From NCBI RefSeq assembly GCF_026914265.1, contig NC_069131.1, forward strand, positions 7,456,001-7,520,000: 64,000 nt of DNA, in the 5' to 3' direction. The stretch's first letter is position 1, and every line of letters begins with the position of its first letter. This DNA comes from Mya arenaria. Its lineage: Eukaryota > Mollusca > Bivalvia > Myida > Myidae. The notes under the pieces were generated by a model. That model had not been told where the DNA came from. It saw only the letters and a list, made by a program, of their open reading frames with translations, and ran no database searches. Of the stretch, positions 35,800 through 47,596 are shown one piece after another. The translations under genes were made by a program, and so were the position numbers.

Positions 35800-37672
35800 C
35801 TAAGTACAATCAGATTTACAATTTTGTTCTATTTTAGCCTTTTGAATTGAAAGCATCATTTTATCCAGAAAGTTATTATAATCTTCAACTCTTTGAAAGC
35901 TTTCAGCTTTTGCTTTTATTGCTTGTTCAAAATTAGCAATATCTGATGCCATGTTGGAAATAGGAATCAAATTTGTATCCAACATATTACCAGAATTACT
36001 TATACGATTTTTCACTCGATAATCACTGTCTACAGTATGGATTTCATTTAGCTCCATTGTCCCGTTACTTGGTGTATTTGTCTGAGCTTTAGTAGAGCCA
36101 AATGTGTAACTGTTTAAATGTTCCACTGTTTGAGGAATGTTTCCCGCACTTAATTGCTCCCTGGAACTAATACTGCTTGGGTTAGAACTCCCTGGTTCAA
36201 AATTCCCCAAACTACCCATAATGCCATTTGTCTGAAGGGATCCAATAAGATCATCAAGAGGTTTTTGTTTTGACAACAGGTTTGCAGCTCCATCATTGGC
36301 AATGACTACTGGATTGTGTAGTGGTTCACCAATGTGATCATTAAACACCTCTATTATCTCACTACTCTTCTCACCAGCCTGGTCAGCACCTTCAATGCTC
36401 TCAGTTAAGATCTGAAACTCCTGTCCGTCTATGGTAAAGGTGCCTTCTCCACTCTCTTTGTCAACTATCACAACTATGTGATCTTCCCTCTCAACCAATA
36501 CATGATTATCACTCTCACTCAAGTCATACTCTACATTATTTGTCTCATCTTCTAGCACAGCTGTATCTTGTACAGTGTTTAAATCTATACCAGAAGCTAT
36601 TTTTAATCTGTTTTCGATATTCACATCCTCATGGCTGTTGTCCGGAACAATGACATACAGTTTTTCATTTTCATTTATTGTGCCAGCCATATTAGGTTTC
36701 TCCACTATATTGTATAATATATTTTCTACATTACTTGTCTCATGATCTGTTGATGCTGGTATATCAAGAGAAGTCTGAGGTATAATAGTTATACAACCAT
36801 CACCAGAGTTTGTTACTATGGCTTCGTCACCTTCAACATAAATGCACTTGTACTGGACTGAATTATCTTCAATATTGAGATCGATATCACCAGTTAAAGT
36901 AACTGTTACATCCTCTTTATTAGTTTTTCTCTCAGTTACTAATTTGACTTCTTCACTTTGTTCCCTATCAACTATTTCATCAGCACTCTCATTAGTCAGC
37001 CCTTTATCTCCATCTTTCACCGTTACAAATACATCCATTTCTTCATCCTTATAATACACCTTGTAGTTCTCCTTGCCTTTCTCCTCCTGCAGCCTCAGAG
37101 TTATAATCCTGTCTGTGTCCTTAGCCTGGAAAAAGGTTTCAACGTCTTTTTCCTTCCAATCATGTTGCTCAATCAAATGATCGGCCAAGCATTCCTTGTT
37201 TATGAACACTCTCTTACACAGTGTACACATCACCTTATCCTCTATAACAGCTTCGATATCAACCTTCCTCTTCCTACTCTCTCTCTTATCCTTATGTTGC
37301 TTGAATCTATGGGAAGCTAGGACGCGTTTGTTGGAGAACTTTTCCCCACAGAACTCGCACGAGTGGTCAGTGGCGTGCGACATGTAGCAGTGTTTCTTCA
37401 AGGATTTCAGGGACTCATAATACAAGTTACACAGAGAACAGTGGAAGTCGGTTCTCAGCTCATGGTACTTGGAGTGGGCTTTTAACTGTCTAACATTGTT
37501 GAACCTGAAATATTTGACATCATGAGTTAATTATCAAAGTTACACAGAGAACAATGGAAGTCGGTTCTCAGCTCATGGTACTTGGAGTGGGCTTTTTACT
37601 GCCTTACATTATTGAACCTGAAATATTTGACATCATGAGTTCATTATCGAAATATTGGATTTGAAGAAATAC

Positions 37673-37733
<61 letters not shown>

Positions 37734-40700
37734 CATAATACATGACAAAAATAAAACATGTATGATTGTGCTTTTATGTTATTCTTTGTAGCACAGTACA
37801 TCATGAGCTTACATTATGATCGTATCTTGAATAAAAAAGTTTGATATTTGTTCAAGAACACGCTGGAAAAGTGATATTTGTTCAAGTACAAGCTAGAACA
37901 GTGATATTTGTTCAAGTACAAGCTATAACAGTGATACTTGTTTAAGTACAGGCTAGAACAGTGATATTTGTTTAAGTACAAGCTAGAACAGTGATATTTG
38001 TTTAATTACAAGCTAGAACATAATATATTTGTTTAAGTACCTGTAGGCTAGAACAATGACATTTGTTAAAGTACAGGCTAGAACAGTGACATTTGTTTAA
38101 GTACAAGCTAGAACAGTGACATTTTTTTAAGTACAAGCTAGAACAGTGATATTTGTTCAAGTACAAGCTAGAACAGTGACATTTGTTTAAGTACAGGCTA
38201 GAACAGTGACATTTGTTTAAGTACAAGCTAGAACAGTGACATTTGTTTAAGTACAGGCTAGAACAGTGACATTTGTTCCAAGAACAAGCTGGAACAGTGA
38301 TATTTGTTCAAGTACAAGCTAGAACAGCAATATGTTTTTTTTCAAATTTAAGCTGGAACAGTGATATTTGTTCAAGTACAAGCTAGAACAGTGATATTTA
38401 AGTAAGTACAAGCTAGAACAGTGATATTTGTGTAAGTACAAGCTGGAACAGTGATATTTGTGTAAGTACAAGCTAGAACAGTGACATTTGTTTAAGTACA
38501 AGCTAGAACAGTGATATTTGTTTAAGTGCAAGCTAGAACAGTGATATTTGTTCAAGTACAAGGTAGAACAGTAATATTTAGGTACAAGCTATAACAGTGA
38601 TATTTGTTTAAGTACAGGCTATAACAGTGATATTTGTTTAAGTACAAGCTAGAACAGTGACATTTGTTTAAGTACAAGCTAGAACAGTGATATTTGTTCA
38701 AGTACAAGCTAGAACAGTGATATTTAAGTACAAGCTAGAACAGTGATATTTGTTTAAGTACAGGCTAGAACAGTGATATTTGTTCAATTACAAACTAGAA
38801 CGGTGATACTTTTCTTAGAAACAAGTAATCACATGCATTTCTTGTTGTTTGACACTGATTACCTACATAGTAGGTGACATATAGATCAATGCACATTTGC
38901 ACTAAAGATATCAAGTTAAATAGTATAACCATGGAACTCTTAAGACTTTACCCTTGAGTTAGTTCAAGTGAGAGTATTAATTGCTGCCTACCTTTTCCCA
39001 CACCTATCACAGGATACAGGCATCTCCCCCTTGTGCCGTAACATGTGTTCCTGCAGACTCTGGTTGTACGGGAAACATTTCCCACATTTCTCACATGTGT
39101 ATGGCTTATGACCTGAAATAAAGATGGAATACACAATGTACAGAAAAGACTTCTATTAAATATTTTTACACTGTTTACATACAGTGCTTTCAGAATTAAA
39201 TTATGTTTCTGGAATGTCAGGCCAGAGCAAAAACATTTTAGTTCCGACCTGCCCCACTCAAACTTATTTATTTGATGAAAATTTTCCATGGCAAAAAGAG
39301 GTCAGAATTCAGAGATTAAGGGAATTTTTGAAGAAATACATCCTTTTTTATTAATGAATGAGTTAAAATGTTCAAATCTTTCTGATTGGTTTACAATCTG
39401 GATGAAAATCATAACTGTCCCAAGGTATGTATGAAGTGTAACGGAAGAAAGTACCGTGGTTGCAGACGATGACAATACACTACATACCCTCATGTAGACT
39501 GACATGTTTCCTTAGAAGGGTGGCATTGATAAAACCCTTCCCACACTTCAGGCAAACATGCGTCTTGGTACTGTGGTGTTTCAAGTGGGCATCACGTGAC
39601 GCCTTTGTCTTGAAATACTTGGAGCAAACCTCACACTTGAACTCACGCACGTCTGAAACAAATATTTGTTAAATTACAAAAACATAATGTGGCACAGGCT
39701 ATTACTAGAAATATAACAAGAGCTGTCGTAGGACAGCGCGCTCGCCTTCGCCGCTTTGACTCAGAAGTAAATACAATAACAATGTAATATTACCAAGTTT
39801 GGTCTATTTATGTCAAACCTAACTAAAATTATTCAATACATAAGGTGACTTTGATGCTGCCCTCCCACCACCCGAAAAATGACGCAAGTCATTCAAATAA
39901 CTTGTAAGATGGTTGTAAATAATTTTGAATTTTATTAAATGCATTAAATGAAAGGTATAGAAGTTTTTTTTTATTAAAATCCCAACTTGCCCTTAACTTT
40001 TACTTGGCTAAAACTTTAACCTAAGTCAATCAGGGGCCATAACTTGTATTAAGGATATGGAGTTATGTAACCTCATTGGGTGATGGTCCTGAACAATTGT
40101 GTGAAGTATTAAGTCAATTGAATGAAGGGTATAGAAGTTATTAATAAATATCCCAACCTGCCCTAAAACTTGAACCTAAGTTCCATAGTCAATCAGGGGC
40201 CATAATTTGTATAAAAGATAATATGGAGTTATCTAACCTCATCATGTGATGGCTCTGAACAACTGTGTGAAGTATTAAGTCGAATGGTATTGGAGTTTTA
40301 AGTGAAAATCCCAACTTGCCCTAAAACTTTAACCGGACACCGACTCCGACGCTGGGGCGAGTAGTATAGCCCACCTATTCTTCGAAAATTCGAGCTTAAT
40401 ACTCAATAACTTGTTGATTTCATTAAAAATCAAATTAAACTACAAGATGCAATTATATGCTCTCACAAAAGCAAAGGCTCAGTTAATCAGGATTTACAAT
40501 AAATCACCTAAAATTCTTTATTTCAAAAAATCAAACCTGCTGGAGGACCAAGACATTTTACCTGTATGTGACTGTTTATGGGCAATCAGATTTCCTCTTC
40601 GGAAGAAGGCTGCACCACACTCGTCACACTTGAACTTTCTCTCAGCGCTGTGACATGTCATGTGACTGGTGAGGTACTCCCGCAGAGAGAACAAGGCACC

Positions 40701-42335
40701 ACAAATCTCACAGCTGTATGGCTTCTCTCCTGCAATGATTCATACAATGTCTGCAGCAGTGACAACATATAGGTCTCATTATAACTAAAGGTAATATGAA
40801 CATCCAATGCACTTCAGTCTGAAAGGAAACACATTGTAAACAGAAAGTATAACTGTCTCATTTAGACAGCATATTTTTGGATTGTGTAAGACAATTATTT
40901 TTATTCTTAAACTTCATAAATAACACTATATCTTCAGTCCATAGCATTCGTTCATGGACATCCTAAGTAAACCTTAATAATTGGCATAATGTTAACCCCA
41001 GTTTAAGAAATTTGGTAGAGCACCCGGCTGGGTAGATTCCCAGACTGCCTGCATACTTTTCTGAGGCTGTGACATTTGGTGCACAATATCTGACTTGGGC
41101 CTAAGTGCCCCAGAGCATCAGTAAGAGTAACAAGTGAAACATTGTATGTCTATTAGGCTCATTCTGGGAACTATAGAACAAAATTCAATGCAGAGGGTAT
41201 AACGTCACAGTTAATTTCCTCTGTTAACTGAATGAAATTGTTTTCATGTTGAACAAATCGACATGAAAAGCTATACTTTACCATCTTCATCTTACCTGAA
41301 TGTACAGCCATGTGTTTCTGGTACACATATTTCGTAGAAAATGTTTTATCACAGATCTTGCAGTTGAAATTTTCATCACTTTTGGGAGCCTTTAGATAAA
41401 AATGTCAGAGCTGTACTAATTTTTAATACAAAGATTGTGATCAAACAATGAATGAGTAGTAAAACTAAAAATATTCAGAAAGAAAAACAATTAATTAAAT
41501 GACTAAATATACACACTTTACATAAATATAATTATGGAAGTTTTTGAATTCATACATTTATACATAAGTGTATTTATAAACAAAATAATGTGCATAACTA
41601 CAAGCTCTTCAGAAAAACCTATTTTAAATGTATGTTGATTTAAACACAAATACCAATTGCATTTATAATTATATGGGGTTAATGAATAAATTACACTATA
41701 TTATGTACTAAAATAAATAGTCCTAGTAGCGGTCCATTCATGAAGATAATTAACTTTAGAACTCTAGTTCTACATGTAGGTTTCAATTTAAGATACCATA
41801 GCTTACCTTTCTTATAAGTTTTCTTTTTGATGTGTTGGATCTACTGCAGTCACGTTTTCTGGTCATGCTAGATGACTCTAAACATATTGGCTGGTCAGTA
41901 CCACCAAAACCACCATTTTCAGTGTCATCCATTAGATCTGTTACTTCAGATTTAACTTCTTCAATCAGATGTGCAACTTCATTCAGACTTACTTCCTCTG
42001 ATTGAATACAAGCGTTCTGTTTTTCTTTACTTCTCACAGACCCCCTCCTGCTCCTCATTAAATTCAAGTCACAAACAGTGCCATCTTGTTTCTGAACTTC
42101 TTGTTTTATCGGTATTTGAATTTCTGGTAACTCACTGTCATTTTCAATTTCACTTACACTGCTATGAGCATTTCTAATTAGGCTTATAGCCATTTCTGTT
42201 TGACTAACTTTGGTTTCCTTTTGTGCTTTACATTTGCCCATTTTGTGTTTTAAATTTTCGTTACTATTGCCATTTATGGTTTGCTCTTTTATTAACCTGC
42301 ACAGCAGTCTTGTTGTATTAATGACTTCATTTAGC
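35800..42335 (-). CDS. C2H2 zinc-finger protein, ten fingers, six coding exons found
   Basis: Exons in transcript order: 41807-42335, 41296-41389, 40562-40729, 39488-39652, 38992-39112, 35800-37504; all GT-AG with matching phases. From the ATG at 42241 it encodes 895 residues, but the frame stays open upstream to the acceptor at 42335, so a 5' exon probably exists. Ten C2H2 fingers lie at roughly residues 152-442, e.g. FNCKICDKTFSTKYVYQKH, YSCEICGALFSLREYLTSH, FKCDECGAAFFRRGNLIAH, YTCEKCGKCFPYNQSLQEH; linkers of GEKPY and GHKPY type point to DNA binding. The first ~145 residues are charged with no finger; residues ~445-895 form a long acidic, Ser/Thr/Asn-rich tail, presumably disordered. No KRAB, SCAN or BTB domain is visible. 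Ortholog not identified. Convergent with RCC1L, divergent from the SLC17 gene. Confidence 0.9.
37424..37649 (-). repeat. 113-bp tandem duplication across the last exon's splice acceptor
   Basis: The block starting AAGTTACACAGAGAAC is at 37424 and again at 37537 (period 113). Each copy holds the first ~80 nt of the last zinc-finger exon, its ATTTCAG acceptor and intron sequence. In transcript order the extra copy comes first: its acceptor would start the exon at 37617 and meets TAA after six codons (FNNVRQ), so it must be skipped for a full protein. Confidence 0.9.
37675..37731. repeat. (TA)n microsatellite
   Basis: About 28 uninterrupted TA units in the intron before the last zinc-finger exon. 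Confidence 0.97.
37850..38820. repeat. 30-bp minisatellite in a zinc-finger gene intron
   Basis: About 32 copies of a 30-bp unit of the type GTACAAGCTAGAACAGTGAT + ATTTGTTTAA, diverged by a few bases each. Minus-strand open frames here encode only the repeat. Confidence 0.95.
39716..40400. mobile_element. Interspersed repeat in a zinc-finger gene intron
   Basis: Begins AAGAGCTGTCGTAGGACAGC and ends with a GACGCTGGGGCGAGTAGTAT word. The middle has two diverged ~170-bp units, each with CAATCAGGGGCCATAA and GTGTGAAGTATTAAGTC. Non-coding. Family unknown; the start resembles an abundant bivalve repeat. Confidence 0.55.
40990..41160 (+). mobile_element. Decayed SINE head (weak)
   Basis: TTTGGTAGAGCACCCGGCTG followed by TAGATTCCCAG resembles boxes A and B of a tRNA-derived SINE. 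The body is too diverged to assign. Confidence 0.3.
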
Positions 42336-42515
42336 CTGAAAAACAGGGAATTCTGCTTTAATCTAACATTTTATATGTTATTTGTAATTCAACATAAAAT
42401 ATATTCAATGAAAATCCATAATAAAATTTTCATATATAACAACACAAATGATTACAGTACCTGTAAAAAAACATTAATAAATTAAAGACACTAATTCATT
42501 CACACTTTTTTTAAC

Positions 42516-43198
42516 ATCTTTCATACATGCCATATTTTCTGGAGACCATTCAGGGGGATTTGTTCAAAAGGCTGAAAATTCAGGGGGATTTTGGTTGTAA
42601 TCAGGGGGATTTTTTTAGCAGGTCTAAGTTGGCGAAATTTTAAAGTATTTTTAGACGCAAGTACGAAAAATGTATTCACATATAGTTTGCTTTGAAAACC
42701 TCTTAACTTTTTCACTATAAAGAATTATTTTTTGTCATGATTTATCATATTCTTATGATACACTGTCATGTCATACTGTAATGCACTTGCAGAACAAAAT
42801 ATGTCATTGGAAAAATATGTTTTCGTGATAATTAAATTAAATTTACCTTCCTCTAAAGTCTTTTAAAAAATTGTGCTTAATTCTATCAGCTTGATGACTT
42901 TCAGACAATAAGAGAATCAAATAAATAATTTTAATTTCTTCCGTCCAAAATAGTAATATTTCTTTGCCTTTGATTATTACTACAAATTAATTGATCACTT
43001 GTTGTAAAAGTTTCCTTTCACTCACATACTGTGGTTTCACTTACTTTGTCATTATTGCCTGATGTAAAATTTATAAAGAATTTTTTTTTTTTTTTTTTAA
43101 TTCCGGGAGATTTTTATCTCCCGCCGGGAGACCGGGAGATGGATCGAAATTCCGGGGGATTTTCCCCCCCACCGGGTGATATGGCATGTATGATCTTT
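42516..43198. mobile_element. TIR insertion M4 (671 bp), 6-bp target duplication
   Basis: ATCTTT at 42516-42521 and 43193-43198 flanks an insert with perfect 14-bp inverted ends, CATACATGCCATAT. The related sequence in M1 (18880-18905) is the uninterrupted site. Iterated TTCAGGGGGATTTT words lie near the left end and TTCCGGGGGATTTT near the right; a long T-run is at 43081-43098. Non-coding, superfamily unknown. Confidence 0.8.
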
Positions 43199-43382
43199 TC
43201 ACACCCACAGTTTGCCTGGCCTTGATCAAAGACAAATTTTCTCTAAAGCCATTATTGATCTTTTCTATTTTAAACGGTTGCTGGTGGTGTGTAAGCTCAA
43301 TTATACTTGCAATCGCGCCTTGCCTTTTGGCGAGTGCTCCGATAAGATTGATAGTCATTAAAGGTTTTTGAACTCAGTGCAC

Positions 43383-43510
43383 AGACAGAATGTAGTCCAT
43401 ATAAACAACCACTTCAGAGTCTTTGACGATTTTTGTTAAGGGGACATAATGAATGTCCACATATTAAAAAAGTTCCCTTAACGCACATTATTATGGCTAA
43501 GACAGAATGT
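43383..43510. mobile_element. 106-bp mini-element, copy 1
   Basis: AGACAGAATGT at 43383-43393 and 43500-43510 flanks a short element that starts AGTCCATATAAACAACC and ends ATTATTATGGCT. A second copy with its own different flanking repeat is at 47000-47119. The ends are imperfectly inverted (AGTCCATA / AGCCATAA). Confidence 0.75.
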
Positions 43511-43524
43511 AACCCTGGTCAGAG

Positions 43525-43683
43525 CTACCCTGGTTCTTTAGCATGCACCAGTGTATAGCACTGGACCCCCATTTATTGTCCGTACCGGAAGACAATTAGT
43601 ATTTATTAATGGTGCGGCGGGGAATTGAACCTTTATGCATGGATTGGCAGTCAAGTTTGTTACCACTAGAGCACAGCTCTGGG
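43525..43683 (-). mobile_element. tRNA-headed SINE
   Basis: On the minus strand: box A CTCTAGTGGTAAC, a Gly(GCC)-like anticodon loop, box B GGTTCAATTCC, then a body with CTTCCGGTACGGAC and GCTATACACTGGTGCATGC words. Inserted in the M1 relic. Confidence 0.7.
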
Positions 43684-43963
43684 ACTATATTTATCAGTTG
43701 TAACAAACTTTCTTTCATGTAAAAAAGGGCCGATACATCTCCGTAATCAGGAGCCGAAATATCTACAGGATGGAGCCGATTTGGTAAGGCGAGACTACCG
43801 TTTCAACTAGGGCCGATTTGGTAAGGGGGCGAATGGTCTGGTAACCTTTCAAATAATTTAATCAGGGAATGAACATTTTAATAAAGGGATCTTAAATAAA
43901 TTCTAACACCTAACTGCAAATCACATAAATGTTCAACGAAACGCTAGAAAAACGAATACATAC

Positions 43964-44100
43964 CAAAATAAATCGCATGGCAACTTTTTATATAAGGGAA
44001 GTAACTTCATATTTAACCGTTCTTCAAGAAATCAAAGGGAGGTTACTCGAGTCACGAGGGTCACGCTTCAAGGGTCATGTTTACAAATAAAGTTTAACAC
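43964..44100 (-). promoter_or_regulatory. Candidate first exon / promoter side of the zinc-finger gene (weak)
   Basis: On the minus strand ATGCGATTTATTTTG runs into a good donor, GTATGTATT, at 43963. Spliced to the acceptor at 42335 it would give only a seven-codon frame (MRFILAK), i.e. an upstream reading frame ahead of the ATG at 42241. Placement is speculative. Confidence 0.2.
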
Positions 44101-44127
44101 AAAAGATGACAAAAATGATACAGTCCG

Positions 44128-45790
44128 ATGAAAATGCACCTCTCATCTCCCAAAAGAGTGCGGGACCAGAGAAAGTACACAAAGGTTATGGTTAAACATA
44201 TACAGTATTGTAGGAAACTAGCAAATGTAACATGCATTTTTAAAAAAGGAGACAAAACAGACCCAGGAAATTACCACCCCGTGTCATTGACTCCTGTGAT
44301 TTGTAAACTGCTTGAGAAAATAATTCGGGCTGTTATAGTTGAACATTTGTCCCGTCATAAACTTTTGTCAGACTGTCAGTATGGCTTTCGTAAAAACAGA
44401 AACACTATTATCCAACTACTGTCAGTATTGGAGGATTGGACTGAAGCAGTTGACAATAACATTCAAGTTGATACAATATACCTTGACTTCAGAAAAGCTT
44501 TTGATAGTGTACCACACCGTAGACTTCTTAAGAAAGTAAATGCATATGGTATTTCTGGACAAATTTTGAACTGGCTTGAAAACTTTTTAAATGGATGCAA
44601 ACAAAGAGTAGTTGTTGATGGTCAAAAATCTGATTGGAATCCAGTTTTGTCAGGAATTCCCCAGGGCTCCATACTTGGGCTGATTCTTTTCATAATTTTC
44701 GTGAACGATATACCGGATGTAGTTGGATGCCTCTGTAAAATGTTTGCAGATGACTGTAAAATCTATAATAATATTCTTTCCGCAACTGATCAACAACAGC
44801 TTCAGGAAGATATTGACCGTTTATGTCAGTGGAGTAAGGACTGGTTACTGAAATTTAATATTAAGAAATGTAAAATTGTGTCATTTGGTAATGAAAATTT
44901 TTACAATGACTATAACATGATAGATGAGAATGGAAATGTTCACCAACTTGCAAGGAATTTTTCTGAAAAAGACCTGGGTGTGCTCTTCGCAAATAATTTG
45001 AATTTTGAAACCCACATTAATAATACAGTCAACAAAGTAAACAAAATCATTGGGCTTATTAGAAGGAAATTCACCTTCATGGACAAATCCTTGTTCTTAA
45101 CATTGTACAAGTCTCTTGTTCGTTCCCACTTGGACTATGGAAATTTAATATACTTCCCATACACGAAGAAATGTAAGCAAGTTCTGGAGAATGCGCAACG
45201 TAGAGCCACAAGACTAATACCTGAATTTCGTGGACTTTCCTATCAAGAACGATTGAATGAACTGAATCTCCCAACATTGGACTACCGTAGAAAAAGATTT
45301 GACATGATACAAGTTTTCAAAATTATTCACGAAGTTGATGATATCAATGCAAGTGTATTTTTCAATTTTGCGGACAATAGTGGAACAAGAGGTCACTGTT
45401 TGAAGCTTGCAATGCCTAAAGCTCACAAGTCTATTCGATTAAATTCTTTTGGACATCGTACTATATCCATTTGGAATGGCCTTCCACATAATATTGTTAC
45501 ATGCAGCACCGTGAACAGTTTTAAATCACAACTGGATAAGTTATGGGCACACAAACGTTTTGATCTAAGTGATGTGTATTAATTTCATCAGCAAACAATC
45601 AGACTGGAGTGAATTTCAATATTTTCATTGATAAACAAAATCAGATCGGAGTGGAGATTTGCATAGAAGTAGTCTAAAGGGATCAACTAGCCTAAAGGGC
45701 TAAACATTTCCCTAGAAGACACAAGGTAGACACAAGGTAGACACAAGGTAGAAGGTAGGAACAATGGAATCCTCACCTTTTTAGAAAAAT
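44128..45790 (+). mobile_element. 5'-truncated CR1/Jockey-type LINE with intact RT frame
   Basis: An uninterrupted frame at 44128-45582 (484 codons) holds most of a reverse transcriptase: FKKGDKTDPGNYHPVSLTPV, QYGFRKNRNT, TIYLDFRKAFDSVPHRRLL, SGIPQGSILGLILFIIFVND and the catalytic MFADDCKIYNN, then the thumb/C-terminal LGVLFANNLNFETHINNTVN and FMDKSLFLTLYKSLVRSHLDYG. Endonuclease and N-terminal RT are missing, so it cannot be autonomous. The open frame implies a young insertion. The 3' UTR includes three AGACACAAGGT units near 45717-45750; the exact 3' end is not clear. Confidence 0.88.
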
Positions 45791-45823
45791 AATGTACAAG
45801 ACGTATTGTATAATTGTTGGCCT

Positions 45824-45895
45824 ATGCACCAGTCAATTGCCACCTGGAAGGTAAAAAAACGGCCCATTTCCACGGTATACCCCTGGACACCATAT
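45824..45895. mobile_element. GC-rich MITE, family G, deletion copy
   Basis: Only the ends remain: TATGCACCAGTCAATTG is joined to the inner right part (CCACCTGGAAGGTAAAAA, GGTATACCCCTGGAC). Confidence 0.75.
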
Positions 45896-46616
45896 ATATG
45901 ATTCTAAAATTGAAAAGAACATTGTTATAGTAAGTTCTAGTTAACAACGTTATTAAAGGGACTACTGTAGACACCAGACTGTGGTCCCAAAATTGGCAAT
46001 TACAGTATTTCATCAAAACAGGCTAAGAATGATCAATACGAACTAATATGAGACTGATGATACATCGTTTTAAAAGATTAAAATGATAATTTAGCGCTGT
46101 CTCAGCTGAGAATACCCATTTAAAAATAGGGCTTAATGATTTCCAGGTAAAGTGTGTATATTTAGTTGGTTGAAGTCACGTGATGAGTACAGATACATAT
46201 ACCGATGCTATTTTTAAATTTACTGGAATTTACATGGTAGACAAACCCAGTTAATTTTTTTTTTGAAAAATAAACAAAAACAGCGAAAGATATGTGTGTG
46301 GTAAGCGATGTGATACGTCAGTCAGTAAGATTGAATGCGTTGTACACAACAATGTCTATTTCATGTTATTTTTAACAATTTTCTTGATTTCTTGCAATGG
46401 TTTCATCTTGTGTCTATTCCTTTTAAAGGCTGCGATCATTGTTAACTTTAAAGTGTGAACTATTTTATGATTTGCTCATATATTTGCATGAAACAAGTTC
46501 AGCTGAAACAGTTGTCTCTAACCTTATTAAGAAATGCTGGAAAACACACGAGTTTCCATCCAACTTCAAGTCCAAAAACAGTTTAAAGCTAACAACAATG
46601 CCATTTACAACATTGT
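45896..46616. other. Spacer upstream of the SLC17 gene
   Basis: No gene recognised. The missing first exon of the SLC17 gene may lie here; a donor-like GTGGTAAGC near 46300 does not give the phase needed by the next exon. Confidence 0.3.
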
Positions 46617-46910
46617 TTATGCACCAGTCAATTGTAACCACGGCACCCCCAGGTCAGGGGAATAGCCGGGACTTTGACTTTCGGTCCAGCCAACCCCGGG
46701 TAAAATCCCCGCCCTGCTGTGACGAACTGATGGTTAAACCCCGGCCAAATGCCCCCGCACCCCAGAGATTCTATATAAGACCCAATCTTCACTAAATTTG
46801 GTGCTATGACAAAACCACCGCGGTCACCCGGCCCTGCGGGGGCACCTGGAAAGTAAAAACACAGCCCTTTTCCCCGGCTATCCCCGGTATACCCCTGGAC
46901 CTGGTGCATT
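46617..46910. mobile_element. GC-rich MITE, family G, copy with right-end deletion
   Basis: TATGCACCAGTCAATTGTAA at the left, then CTTTGACTTTCGGTCCAGCC and GGTATACCCCTGGAC, ending CCTGGTGCATTA. Most of the right inverted end is missing. Confidence 0.85.
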
Positions 46911-46989
46911 ACTTTAATACATTTCTGAACAATCGGACCATTGAGTGTAAACCAAGAATGGGCCTTCAGGGAAACTTTATCATGTTTCC

Positions 46990-47129
46990 ATGTAAGGCCT
47001 AGTCCATATAAACAGCCGCTTCAGAGTCTTTGACGATTTTTGTGTTGGCGACTCTTACAGGGAACACAATAAATATCCAAATGTTAAAAAATGTTCCCTA
47101 AACCCGCATGATTGTGGCTATGTAAGGCC
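46990..47129. mobile_element. 120-bp mini-element, copy 2
   Basis: ATGTAAGGCC at 46990-46999 and 47120-47129 flanks an element that starts TAGTCCATATAAACAGCC, contains CTTCAGAGTCTTTGACGA and ends TTGTGGCT, matching the 106-bp copy at 43394. Confidence 0.78.
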
Positions 47130-47596
47130 ATAAGTCTCTGTAAATCCCATGCAAAAAATAACTAAAATTCTATTCAAGATTTACAAACAGTTATGAACTC
47201 TTATAAATCAAACATTCATAGCAATACCTGGTACCATACTGATATTTATCCAGCCAGTAACAGAATTTGTTATAAATAATGACCCTTTTCTAACACATGT
47301 TTTAGTTGTTTTAGTTGTTTACATCATGTAAGTACACCTAGCTACATTAATTGCCTGACTTGGTCCTGCCAATCTTTTCATGTTTAAAAATTATAGAATT
47401 GACAGAATGTATTAAAAAAAGAATGATGCATTACATGACAGTAACTTGCCAGTGTTCTGATTTAGTTTTTTTATATCTACCGGCACTGACCTAAAAACCG
47501 GTTTGAAAAGCGTCCAGTAAGGGTTAAGAGGTCCATGCTCTAAAGACTAAAGATTCTAAAGACGTTTAATTGTAATGTTATTTTTTTAACCTTTAG

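Larger units (their letters stand above)
42470..43846. mobile_element. Second, left-truncated copy of element M1, with three insertions
   Basis: The right end (43727-43846, finishing GGTCTGGTAACC) matches the M1 terminus with the same GCCGATTTGGTAAGG words. Interior 42470-42521 plus 43193-43260 matches M1 18841-18985 (AATTAAAGACA..., CACACCCACA, TTTGCCT). The left TIR is missing. Later insertions are at 42522-43192, 43394-43499 and about 43525-43683. A coding-like minus-strand segment at about 43195-43358 (IIELTHHQQPFKIEKINNGF) is absent from M1 and may be an exon that M1 has lost. Confidence 0.65.

Noticed and set aside
38002-38561. Minus-strand frames with a Cys-His repeat (YLNKCHCSSL)
   Set aside because: They look like a metal-binding repeat but come from the 30-bp minisatellite in an intron.
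46280-46310. ATGTGTGTG/GTAAGC as the first exon of the SLC17 gene
   Set aside because: It ends in phase 0, whereas the exon at 47597 needs phase 1.
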